Below, in pieces: positions 34,101-45,100 of a stretch of DNA of 64,000 nucleotides. This DNA is from Nemopilema nomurai (taxonomy: Eukaryota > Cnidaria > Scyphozoa > Rhizostomeae > Rhizostomatidae). The stretch's first letter is position 1. Every line of letters begins with the position of its first letter. The DNA is taken from the NCBI GenBank assembly GCA_003864495.1, contig ML133433.1, forward strand, positions 396,722 through 460,721, in the 5' to 3' direction. Under the pieces are notes generated by a model. That model worked only from the letters and a program-made list of their open reading frames with translations. It was not told where the DNA came from and did no database searches. The translations under genes and the position numbers were made by a program.

Positions 34101-37100
34101 CTATATGGCTAGAAAAAGCGGAACCAGTTTTCGCATACTTAGTACTTTTTCGTCCGACACTCCTCGAAGTATGCAAACGTCGTTGAGAAGTTTTGTACCA
34201 CAAAGCACCTGGTACGATTTTACCTCTGTTCGCAATTTATGTTTTTTAAATGCTCCACTTTTTCTCTACAGGCCCTGGACATTTCACTTTTGGGAACTGC
34301 TTGCTTCATTTTCATCATCGGTTGGTTCTTCTGCAATCAGTTTATCAGGCTTCTAGCTTAACCTTTAATGTGCAACTGTATTTCTTAAAGATTCGTCTGC
34401 CCACTAGTGACGTCACAATAATATTTCTGCATAAGCGAAGGCGTTTAAATCGTAAGACACTAAGCCTTGTGATTCCGTTTTTTTCACCTTTCACCCTTCA
34501 CCTTTCACCCTTCACCCTTCACCTTTCAAAGCTTTCAAGCATCAAATTCCTTCGTTTGCAGGTTTCTTCGGATGCCTTGGCGCGACTCTGAGTAAGCGTG
34601 GCATACTGAAAATAGTAAGTGAAGCTTTGTTTTAACCCGAATGCAAGGTCTCCATGGCAAATCAAGATTGTCTAACTTGCTTTCAATTGAATTTTGTGTT
34701 TACACCTTTGACGTATTTTAGCTGACTTGATTCGGCAGGGCATATTTATCTTCCCCCTTTCAAGCTCATTTTATTCAATTTCTGACACTGTCTAAGCATT
34801 TCTGGGAATGTGTTTGAAGATGTAAAAAGACTAATTAATTGCTTGAGCTTAGAGCATTCCCCTATATCTAAAAGTTTAGCCGGAGGTTTCAACCGAAAAT
34901 GTTTAAACAACTGGAAGGGTCTTTTTTGAATGCACAGGTCTTGTCCTTTACTTTGCAGTTCTTTGCCCTGCTGGCTATTTTCTTAGTCATCCAAGTCGCC
35001 CTTGTCGTTGTCTATTTTGTGAAGCGTGAGGAGGTAGGTTCGCTTTCTTATCATCCAGGCAATTTTTGGAGCCTGCGCTTATTATTATGCCTTCTTCACA
35101 CCAAATCTTAGTTTTTGTGAAAACAATCAAGGTTTTAGCCTAGAGAAATCTGGAAAGATTAGGATACCATATTTTGCAGTTGGAGGAAAACTTTATTCTT
35201 ACCTTAAATAGAGATTCACGATTTGGTTAATGTTGATTAATTACTAGCTTCGCATTTTGAATCATGTTTTCTTATTTTGAATCACATTTTCAACAGAACA
35301 AGCGAAGCAACTCTATTTTGTCAGGTTGCATGATAATATCAAATTGGTGTAATTATTATATAGTTATATTATATATCAATATTTTTCATATATTTGATTA
35401 AGTCTCGCGCGGTCGATATCTTTGTCTAAAGCAACTTCTCTTTCAAAGCTGGAGGGTCTTATCAAAGCCAGTTGGAAAGACATGAGTGACGAAGGAAGAA
35501 TAAGCATTCAGACCGAGGTTGGCAAGTCTCTGCATTTATTTTAAATTTTGGCAGTTTTCATTAAGTGCGTGTTCTAGAAAAATGTCACTTCTTAGACCCC
35601 TACGCGGAAAGTCAAAAAATGTCCAATGTAACTCAATCTTGTTTATATTTAACATGCACCTAAACATGAAGATTTTGCCTATTCAACTTTAGGCATATTA
35701 ACAAAAGTAAGGACATCGTCTCCTGTCTAAACTGAAAAGACGGATTTATATAATGCTTTTTGTTGTCTTCCACTCTGGCTGTCTTCATGAAGATCGATGA
35801 AGAGGTTTCTTTTCAATGCAAGAGTCTTGATTTCAGCTCAATTGCTGTGGAATGGAAATCAACGAGGCGCATGCGTCATACAACAGTTCTTCATGCACCA
35901 CTGGTTCAGAAAGCAAACAGGTATGGTGAAGAGCCATCGAAGGTTGTCAAAATTTCTTCCTTGAAAATGTATCTCATTGGTCTTCTAGTTTTTCCCAGTG
36001 GCGTTCAAAGTTTTCTTGATGGTATTCTGAAAATATCCAAATGATATCACAAAAACATTTTACAAATAGACATAACTGGCGCAAAATCGGAGGGGCCTAG
36101 AGTTTTAGACTCATCATTATTAAGATTTATCTCCCAGAGATTTTCTTTAGTCTTGGCAGACATGCAATTTTTCACGGGGATAGAAACTGTTTTCAGCTGC
36201 TTGTGAAATATTGCAATTTTTAACGATGCACTTTTAAGCGTTTTTATTTTGATAGCGTTTCAATAATGCTTTCAACTCAAGCAATGCACTTTTGAACAAC
36301 GATGTTTCGAATGATTGCTTGGTTCTTTTGTAGACATGCTTTTCGGCCATCGTCGACTGGATTAAGAAGGAAACGATCCTTATCGCTGCTTCTGGCTGCT
36401 CTTTCATGTTTATTGAGGTAAAAATGTCGCACTGGCTCAATTTCTCTGCAGCACGGTTGGGAAGCCGTTAGTCCTCGGGCACATCGGAAGCATGATACAC
36501 CCTTGCTGATTTGTGGTGTTTTGGGGGCTTGTTCAAAGTTCAGCCACTTTCTCTTTAAATTCACTCCTGTTTAGGTTTGCGTCTGCGGTCATATTACAAG
36601 GGCTCCGACGCAGATTGGAGAGTGAAGGGGCCAAGGAAGATTTTAACAATCATAACAAGAGATATTTAGAAATGCTTTATTGTTTCACAAAAAAGTGCAG
36701 GGGCCATGGCCCCCCTTCGTCGGAGGCCCTGTATTACCCGCAACAGCCCCATGGGCTCCACAGTTCTGTAAAGGGTTATTCTTCAGTTTAAGTTAATTGT
36801 AGACAAGCATTTTCAATGGTTTTTACATTTTGCAATATTTGATATTATTAATACTATGACAAGCTGATTTCAACTGAGTGTCGTTCTAGTTAATTGGTTC
36901 GATGAAGTAAATCCCACTTTAACAACTAGATTGCGATGCTCATTTGCACGTGCTCCTACATTCGGGAAATAAGTCAGCAGTCGACAGTGGTACCTTTGCG
37001 CATGTCCCCAAGAGCTCACCACCGTCAACCGCAAAGAGACCCCCGGTGGCAAACATCTCCGCAGACGCAAGGAATGCCGCAGTCGCGAAGAGCTCCGCAA

Positions 37101-37667
37101 GGTAGTAATTTTCGATACTGTAGAGAGCCTTCTTTAATTTGATTTTGTAGAATATGTCGCTGCCTGGAAAGCTATAGCAAGGTCTAGATCTAATTTTTCT
37201 TCATTTTCATGGCCCCTGACCTTGCTGACCCTTTCAGAGTCCAGAAAAAGTTATAACCTTCCTCTGGCTGCATTTCGTATAATCAAAACCTTCCTCATTA
37301 CCAACTCGAAGCACAAAATGTTTTACATTTTCTAATATACCTTACATTTACACAGCGAGCAAAAACGTTCCTCCGGCTCCCAGCCGTGAATCCATCAATC
37401 TTTCTGGACTCTGGACCCTTTGTGTGAACATTTTGTTTATTATTCGACCAGCCTCTCTATAGTCAAATTTGAGTAGCTAACATCGAGGCCCTTTACACCG
37501 CAGGATTTTCACGCCCACCGCAGCCCGTTTACGGCCCCGAAGTATTGGAGGATGCTTACTCGGAGGACTTCGAGGAAGAGCGGGAGGTTGTCCACACGAG
37601 ACAGCAGTGGGCACGTCATAATGCCAGACAGTCTTGGAAGGGTTCGGAGAAGCGGAAACCAAGATAG
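31197..37667 (+). CDS. Tetraspanin with long C-terminal tail, 11 exons, 309 aa
   Basis: Exons: 31197-31244, 31533-31613, 33205-33255, 34272-34320, 34562-34614, 34959-35033, 35449-35517, 35837-35920, 36334-36417, 36930-37101, 37504-37667 (930 nt, in frame, GT-AG). Four membrane segments: about 3-25, 63-84 (ending GFFGCLGA), 95-116 (FFALLAIFLVIQVALVVVYF) and 184-206. The large extracellular loop (about 117-183) has the diagnostic CCG (145-147, LNCCG) plus Cys near 160 and 172, giving four cysteines and two disulfides. The loop start and LNCCG resemble TSPAN13/31. Tetraspanins organise membrane microdomains with integrins and other partners. The cytoplasmic tail is about 100 residues, rich in Q, R and P then acidic, far longer than the usual 5-20. 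The third exon and the donor at 35518 (GTTGGC) are the weakest calls. Confidence 0.85.
34111..34182 (+). repeat. Dispersed hairpin repeat, copy B (tetraspanin intron 3)
   Basis: Inverted relative to copy A at 28240-28300, about 5.8 kb away, with a 10-bp insertion at 34141-34150. GCATACTT (34133-34140) pairs with AAGTATGC (34166-34173), so it can form a stem-loop. Confidence 0.7.
34483..34530. repeat. TTCACC(C/T) short tandem repeat
   Basis: About six copies of TTTCACC / TTCACCC in tandem, in the tetraspanin intron upstream of the exon at 34562. Confidence 0.7.
36597..36731. mobile_element. Candidate 135-bp MITE in tetraspanin intron 9
   Basis: The left end (CAAGGGCTCCGACGCAG) and the reverse complement of the right end (CAGGGCCTCCGACGAAG) match at 14 of 17 positions. 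The flanks share TATTA on both sides (5 bp, not the 8 expected for hAT). A palindromic GGGGCCATGGCCCC lies near the right end. Short size and inverted ends suggest a MITE; the superfamily is unclear. Confidence 0.4.
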
Positions 37668-37846
37668 GACTTGGCAAAGAGCATAAACACCTGTGGGTGA
37701 AAAGCTAGATTAAGACAGAGATGTTTATTTGGGGTAGGCACTTAGCAAACAACATAAGGTTGTACATGATTGTATTTGCTTTTTCTACATCTAGTAACTA
37801 GGACTATCGTTAAAGCCCTGGTCAAATGACCCAACATTTGCTCAAC

Positions 37847-37951
37847 ATTAAATCGGCCTGGTTTTCCAACTCTCACAAGATTTCCCTAATTAATTCGAGC
37901 CACTCTTTAGAACACCGGCTGACACCTGACTGTTTTATTGTTTCCATTAAA
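37847..37951 (+). terminator. Candidate tetraspanin polyadenylation signals (ATTAAA)
   Basis: ATTAAA hexamers at 37847 and 37946, 180-280 bases after the stop; no AATAAA nearby. Confidence 0.3.
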
Positions 37952-39600
37952 CTCTTAACCTGCAAAGTAAATGCTGGACACGTTTTTAAATATGTTGTAA
38001 AGTACTAGAAAATATTTCATTTTTGATAAAAATCTAAGGTTATAAGTTATGATGTATGTAAATTTTGATTTAGTGAATGGATAGGCTTTTTATTTGGTAG
38101 AGTGCTTTTCTTTTTACCCGCCGTGTAAACAAATTACGAACGACATTTGCCAAAGCAAAACTTGGCTCAAAGCAAATCATTTCTTGATAGTCAACATCAA
38201 TGACAATTCTAAAAACCAAATTGACGATAGTCGCAGTGATGGCTATAAACGACTTCACTTTTGCCATCTGAAATTGGAAGACGCTGGGAAAAATCTACCA
38301 TTATTTTCACTGCATTTTTGCGGTAAATTGATTTTTGCTTGCCCTAAACCTACAATGCTTGCAAATGGAGGTTGTCGGAGGTAGCAGTAAGCCTCAGCCT
38401 TATGAATTTTAGCCGTTTGGATGTCGAGAGATGACAAATCTCCAAATGAAAGCAACAGTGGTGCTCCAAAGAAGCAATAGGGCCTAATTTGTCAACTATG
38501 GCGCTACTTCATTACTTCATCGCCATATGTAGCTTTTGTTACCCACTTTACAGTGGTTTTAATGAGCTGAGCATGCAAATTAACGGCACCAAAGTACCGC
38601 CCTTAGGCAAAGGCCCGGCACCTTGGCTAATGAAAAGTGGGTTGTTTGCAACGGCTTGACAGAAGAGACAACCTATGTAACAGCTCCATGTGAACACCTT
38701 AAAATGGTATCTCTTGTTGACTTTGAACTCGGATTTCGAAGGGCGTGTATTGTGTAGTTTGTGGGTGCTTTGATACACTTGAAAGGAAATTGTGAATTTA
38801 ACATGAAGATGGATATGAGACGAAAAACCTTCTTATGAATGAGGAAACCTAGATATGACGTCATACAATACGAGAAAACGGACAAAGTCGGACAACGGTT
38901 CTGCTCGCCAGACCAAGCAATCTGGCGGTCACTCTAAGGAACTACTTTACGGCTTCTCTTTGTCTGATTGAAGCGGTGCTCTGAAAGCCAAGCTTTAGGC
39001 TAAAGCATCTTAGATGCCCGGTGTCTTTCTGAGGTCAATTCCTTCGAGTATAAAATAAGAATGGTTTGGTGTTAAAAACGTCATTTAGCAGGAACGGCAT
39101 TCAAAGCAGGTGACTCAAAATACAATGAGCGCAGCAACCCACAAAGCTGTGAAATGAAGCCGTGCTAGAAGATCTGTCGAGACGAGGTCAGGCTGTTATA
39201 AAGAGAAGCCTCCCCCTGCGCTAGGGGCTAGATTAATATCAGCCGTTCGTTATATTACTGCAAGGGTGAGCTCCCGTCGAAATTTTGGCTGCTCAATGTA
39301 ACTGTGAATATCTTAGAACAAAAAAGCTACTTGGTGGCACGGCTAATGAATTGAACTTGAATGAAGTAGCTCCAATTTGCTACATTTTATGGCTACATTG
39401 GAATTATTTTCTTCGCAAAAAAGTTGGGGGGGGGGGCATAATCCCCCGGTGGTGTGGGCCCTGATTTGGATTTTCTCTTGGCGCAAAGTGATATTGAAAG
39501 ATCCTTAAATCAAAACTACCTAGACCACCTATCAACGTTTCCCCTTCCCCCTAAAGAAAGCTGATTATGTTCTTCTTGACCTGCAATTTCCGTTGTTGAC
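37952..39600. other. Intergenic, no gene recognised
   Basis: Short frames on both strands lack splice context and homology. A G-run followed by a C-run (39425-39446) could form a small hairpin. Nothing else stands out. Confidence 0.4.
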
Positions 39601-39603
39601 GAC

Positions 39604-40429
39604 ATGGCAGATAATTGTCAATGCCTAGGTATTTCTTCTTATCTATCAATTTTCATTGAAATTCTTTTTCGTCCGTTAAGATCAACTGGGAGAATATTGT
39701 TGGGCACTTGCTCAACAGAGAATTCTTGCAGACCTGTGCAGTTCCGCAGCTGGCAGTTTTTGCATGCGTTTTTCAATTGTTGGAATAAAAGGAGTTAAAT
39801 TGTTACTTAGCCATGGAGATTAGGAACGGGGAATGCTTTGCCATTGTTAATCATATGCATAGGAATTTAGCTTTATTATGCGAAGGTGTGAATGCGCCAA
39901 ATTATATTTTGCAGGTTAGAGCAAATACCACGAATTTAAAATACTGCTGTAATTAGCAATGAAAATGGAGACAGAACAAAAGAAAAATTCGTGAACAATG
40001 CAACAATGTAAACAATTATACGAAAGACATATGTTTGCAGACTGCCTTCTTGGCAAACACAAGGGGTTTACCATACTTTCACTTGTTTACATAAGAACGA
40101 TTTTTATCTGGATGGGAAAAATCTCCTCTGCAGTGCAATTTACACAGTTCTTAGCTTCAGGTCACCCAAACAAAACACTGGTCTGGACGCTATTGTGCTC
40201 GCATGACCAACAAAGCAAATCGCTCAATGCCCATGTTGATGCCCTCAATAATAGTTTGGAATTGACAACATACACGGGCCTAACAACTCGCCGAAACGGC
40301 CTGGTCGTCTGCACTCAAAGAATTCCCCACGATTCACACGAAGATGTCGCGGTTCCAGATTTTAATTCCAACTCGAAACGGAAAGCGACGGCCAAGAAAT
40401 CCAGGCGCGCAATCACTAACTTTGGCTGA
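39604..40429 (+). CDS. Weak candidate two-exon gene, about 98 aa, function unknown
   Basis: An ATG at 39604 in good context (GACGACATGG) opens MADNCQCL and reaches a GGTATTT donor after 39628 in phase 1. A good acceptor (TTCTTAGCTTCAG) ends at 40160, and the frame continues in phase for about 89 codons to a TGA at 40427-40429. The second exon is polar, with a lysine/arginine-rich end (KRKATAKKSRR) that could be a nuclear signal. AATAAA follows at 40665. The alternative is the uninterrupted frame 39998-40429. No family recognised; it may be chance. Confidence 0.3.
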
Positions 40430-40879
40430 TGTTGTTGTTGATCGTATTGCAGGTTTGAGCCTACATTTTACTTCATCTTACGACTTCAGTCATTAACCGT
40501 CATTTTATTCAACTGCCTAAAAATTTAAAGTGTATTGTGAGATCAACTATCTTCGATAATTTAACTCACAAGGTTGGGAAGTAAGAGTGTCTGTGATTTA
40601 GTTTTGCGCGCTTATTAAATTGGAAACAAAGTTTGTGTACCTGCCAAGAATCAAGAGTTTCCTCAATAAATGTCTGATTGACCTGTTTTTATATTATTGA
40701 GAAGCGACAGAATTTTGAATTTAGCTATTATAGGGCAAACTTTCCTCATCAAAGTTTCAGTCGCGTAACTTTATACCAGTCTCTGAGCTGGGAAAATTAT
40801 CTTTCGTTCAAACTCTGTTGTAATTGTTTCATTTCCATTTCCAAACAAACTACGCCTCTCGAACATGAAAGTCTTTGTT

Positions 40880-40989
40880 TCGTAGCAATTCTTTGTTCTT
40901 TTTTAAAATGCGCTTTGAATGAGGTTGAATCGAATTTAGGCCCACGCAGGTTTCCTTGTCACAACATGGGTAAAGCCGAGAGAGTATAA
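40880..40989 (+). mobile_element. Degenerate non-LTR retrotransposon (LINE) fragment with 2A-like motif
   Basis: The frame ending at 40989 reads LNEVESNLGP then RRFPCHNMGKAERV. It resembles the N-terminal stretch of animal LINEs, where a 2A-like DVExNPGP precedes R/K-(Y/F)-PC-x2-C-GK. Here Pro is replaced by Leu in NPGP and the second Cys is lost, so the fragment is decayed. Homology is from memory of the motif pattern only. Confidence 0.4.
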
Positions 40990-42198
40990 AAAAGCATCCG
41001 AATACAGTTTAATAGAGAGAGACCTGTAAAGAGCGAAATGTAGTGGAAGTAATTCGAAGGTGTTTTATGGAGCTCTTACTAAACACGAAGTGGTGGCGTG
41101 TGGCTCGAAACACCCTGGCAATCACGTATGATGTCACCAAGGGTGCCCCACCCACCAACACGGTGACGGAAAAGACGTGGAACGTGGCTCCCAACATGGG
41201 CTGAAAACTTGTTTTGGAAACTTTCGAATCTTGACGACTGGGAAAACTCTCATTCGAATAACCTTCAGTCAATTTTTTCTCCGTAATATTTGTTACCAAC
41301 AAATATTCACGTGGTGTATGAAATGGTGTTCCATGGATCCAGTCTAGACAGTGGATTTCCACCAGGCTTTGTGCTGGATGCAAATGAATTTCGTGCAGTG
41401 ATTGTCTTTTAATGTGAAGTGGAAGTTCAGTGTCACGGTCTCTTAAGCCATGCATTAGCATGGTCAATATAAAACTGTTCTTTTCTATGACTGTGGTTTA
41501 ATCATCCAAGGAGGCCCCTGCTGAAATATCAAATAGAATTTAAAGACTTAGCTTTGAGATATTATGAGCCAGTGTGATTTTTTTCTCAGATTCGCATATT
41601 AATTGAAACCGGGTCGAGTTGAATCAACATGCCATGTTTTTGCAGGTCATATGACATGGGAAGTAGGCTAGGCCAAAAGCTCATCATATCAAGCATTCCA
41701 AATTCAAAATCTATTCCTTCATAATTTTTCATGTTTCTTTTCTGTCAGACACCAGATACCCACTTTGAGAGCTTTTTCAGTAAATGCTTTATTTAGAAAC
41801 GTTTGAAATAGAAAAATGATGACAGTTGCTTTGTTGGTTTCTTATTTTTCATGACACAAACATTGACAGGCAAAAATTGACAGAATGGGGTTTCCCCCCG
41901 GTCTGACTGAATTGTACTCAATCCGATCACCTGAGATCGAGGCTGCACATTGTTCCTTCCGTGGAAGAAAGGCAGTTGTTGATATTTCGGTGGAAAGCAG
42001 AAAGGCAGTTGCTGAGATTTATCTTCGTTGTTAATTGTCTACATTTGCAAAGCTCATTCTGGACTCATTCTACTGTGTACTGCAAGCAAATTTTTGAACG
42101 ATATAGAGTCCTGTGAGAGGCGATACACGGGGAGAAACACTTGCAGCGGGATTTAGTTAGATGTTCCGCCGCGAAGCTCTGATTTTCTTGGGTGCACA

Positions 42199-45100
42199 AT
42201 GGACTTGGAATCGGATGGCGGCGTTGGCATGGAGGCGTGTTACGACGGCTTGTTAATGAAAGAGTTTGATGAAGACGGTACGTTTGCGAAACATGCGGCT
42301 TTATTCACTTTGACCATTCGCTACCGACTCCCGTCACTGTAGGTTAGCTTTCTCCAATCTCGAATTCGCCCAGATATGACCCTCATTCCCAGAATGTATA
42401 TCTTCGAACGATTGTTGAAATGTCATTCTCTCAGCCGAAGTATGGCCAATAAACGACTCCTCATATGCAAGGTAAATACAATGAATGTTTGGCAAGTTTG
42501 CAAAAACACGCGCTTGGACGTTGCTAGCTTTTTAACCGGAAGTAAGCTGACATGTTGACATATTGTTTTGAGGGGGTCAAGTCCGTCCTGGGCACCCAGT
42601 GAGTTGGGTTTGGGTTGGGCAGTAATGCCAAATAGTGTGTTTCTATCAAGGCAGCTGACCCGAAAACAATGCTTGAACTCTGAAACAGACAGAACTACAA
42701 TCATTTGGCTTTTTCATGCCTGACAGAGCTATAATCATTCTCCTTTACTTTTTTCACGCCTGACAGAACTACAATAATTCTTCTTTATTTCATGCCTGAC
42801 AGAACTACAATAATTCTACTTTTTTCATTCCTAAGCCCACAACTATGCTTGGCAAGTTTCTTTGTGTTGTTTTGAAAGTACACACAATGGCAGCACACAT
42901 AATTCTGTGTTTTTTGAAGAAAATTGGGTATTTCCCCTTTCTAATAATGGTAATCATAAACCATTTAGTTTAATGGCATTATTCCTTCTTTGGAAAATCC
43001 CAAAGCAGGCTAATATTTTCGTGTATGACATATCAGAAAATCATGATTGCAAATTTGTTTCTTTGCCTTTGATTAGATATTTTATTAGAAGTGGGTGTTT
43101 TTTGTTGTAAAATTGGTCCCAGCTGGTGTAAAATTATTTGTATTAACTTATTGAAGCTTTAAATCCTGGAAACTTTAAATCTCAAAAATAAAAATAATAA
43201 CAAGGTAAATATTTAAAACTCACAGTATCACTTTCTTTTTACTTTTTTTACAGTTGTACTAGAGTTAATTCAATTAATTGAGCCTTTTTATGGCTATGAT
43301 TGTTTAAGCTGCCAACCACTTTCTGAATATCCATGAGCTCTCTTGTTGTGATAGAGTTATTTTGTTATGAATTGGCATTAATTGTGTCATGTAAAAGTAA
43401 GTCTCATTTCCTCATTCATAGAGTTCTTCCATGAAGTCAAATCTTCTTTATGTGGTATGCACAAACACCTTCTATTGGAAAGCATAGATCTTCCATATCA
43501 TAAAGTCATCCATGACCTATGGCTGCTTCTAACCATGTTGACCCACTTTACTTACAGATCACATAATGGTTATTGTGCTTCGTTGCTTGAATAGCTTTGC
43601 TCCTTGATGTGCTGATCTAAAATGACCTTCATTGTTGTGCAACTCCACATAATGTATTGAAGGTGTCTGATGCTTAATCAATTCCAAAATTAATATATTT
43701 CAGCACTTATCCAGTGCTCAGTGGAACACTTGGTAGACAGCATACTGTAAAAACCTGCATATGAGCCCCCTTTTAACCCCCCCCCCCAAAGCATAGGTGC
43801 AGCCTATGTGTTAGTGATCAACTTAGGTCCTCATATCTGAAAACAAGGTTTGCCATTGTTGTAGGTAACAAACAATTTCTTTTGTTTTTCCACAAACAAT
43901 TACAAAATGCAAAAAACAGGGGTAGGAATACAGAAGAATGCAAAGATGAAGATGGTGATGGAGATGACAACAATGACTTATTCTATTCAGAATGACATTG
44001 AATCAAATGGAATAAGATGAAATCTGTGCACTGTCTGAAGAAAAATTTTGTGGACCTTCGAAAGTATTTACAACAATAGAGTATTGCACAAAACATTTTT
44101 TCTGAATTTTGAGGCCTCAAACTTGGGGTGCCACTTATGTGCGGGGGTGGCTTTTACGCAGATTTTAATGGGAGTGGATGCATGCTGACACATGTGTTCA
44201 TAAGTTGGATCAAAACTTTTGCTTGGTTAAAATTTTGTGCACTTTTCAGTTTTGGTCCTTATTTTATTCCCTTTGGAGGCTCCAATTGAAATACAGCAAA
44301 CAGGTCTTTTACTGAATCTTTGACTTTTGCCTCAAAAAAGGTTCATTGTATCAAGGCCTCTGATAATCCAATAACTTTTTGCAATTGCACCCTTTTGGAT
44401 TTTTGGTCATTTTTGACATTTGAACCTCAGTTCTATCTTCTTATTTTTGTGTCAAAATTTACCATCCCCACTTTTTTGGTCATATCAGAGGCCCTGCTGT
44501 ATCAAAGTATATTAAAATTTCTCTGTTGCAAAACTTTGCGTTAAGAATTTGCTAAAATTTTTCCTTTTTTGATAGAAAAAATAGTTCTATTCATTGATGG
44601 TTTCTTTAGCTTGACAAAATAAACTCATTGTAAAATCCAGCCCTGATTGTGAGAATGATGACCTGGAATGTATACTGACCTTACCACCGTTTCCAGATAT
44701 GCTAGGGTGTTCATCTTTGCAGTGAATGTATAATTCTACTGTTCACAGCTGCCTTGAAAGTTTCTACATTTTCTGCTTCCAGCACATCTCATGATCTGGT
44801 CATAGATTAGGCACCTTCTGTGATCTTCAAATAGACCGGCTTCCTCCATTGTTCTCAACTTCTCACCGTCGTCTCTTGCTAACTCTTGTTTTGCAAATTG
44901 ATAATTTTAATCAAACATCTGTTCTTGCTGCTTTTAGAGCAGTGGAACCCCTTCCAGTTAATAGGAAGGTGAAATGCACTCGCTCTATTCTGCAGGTTTA
45001 GGCAGTACAACTATTTGCGTTACCCAGTGTAATAGTCCAAAACAGCGGGGTTAATATTAATGCGGTATAAGAAGGATCGGAAAATTTGAATCATAATTGA

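Noticed and set aside
36575..36625. Short terminal exon for the tetraspanin (ends TGA)
   Set aside because: It would truncate TM4; the exon at 36930 continues TM4 with typical LICTC and a clean frame. Kept only as a possible alternative.
41009..41467. 152-codon minus-strand frame
   Set aside because: No homology recognised, no splice or polyadenylation context; possibly a transposon remnant or chance.
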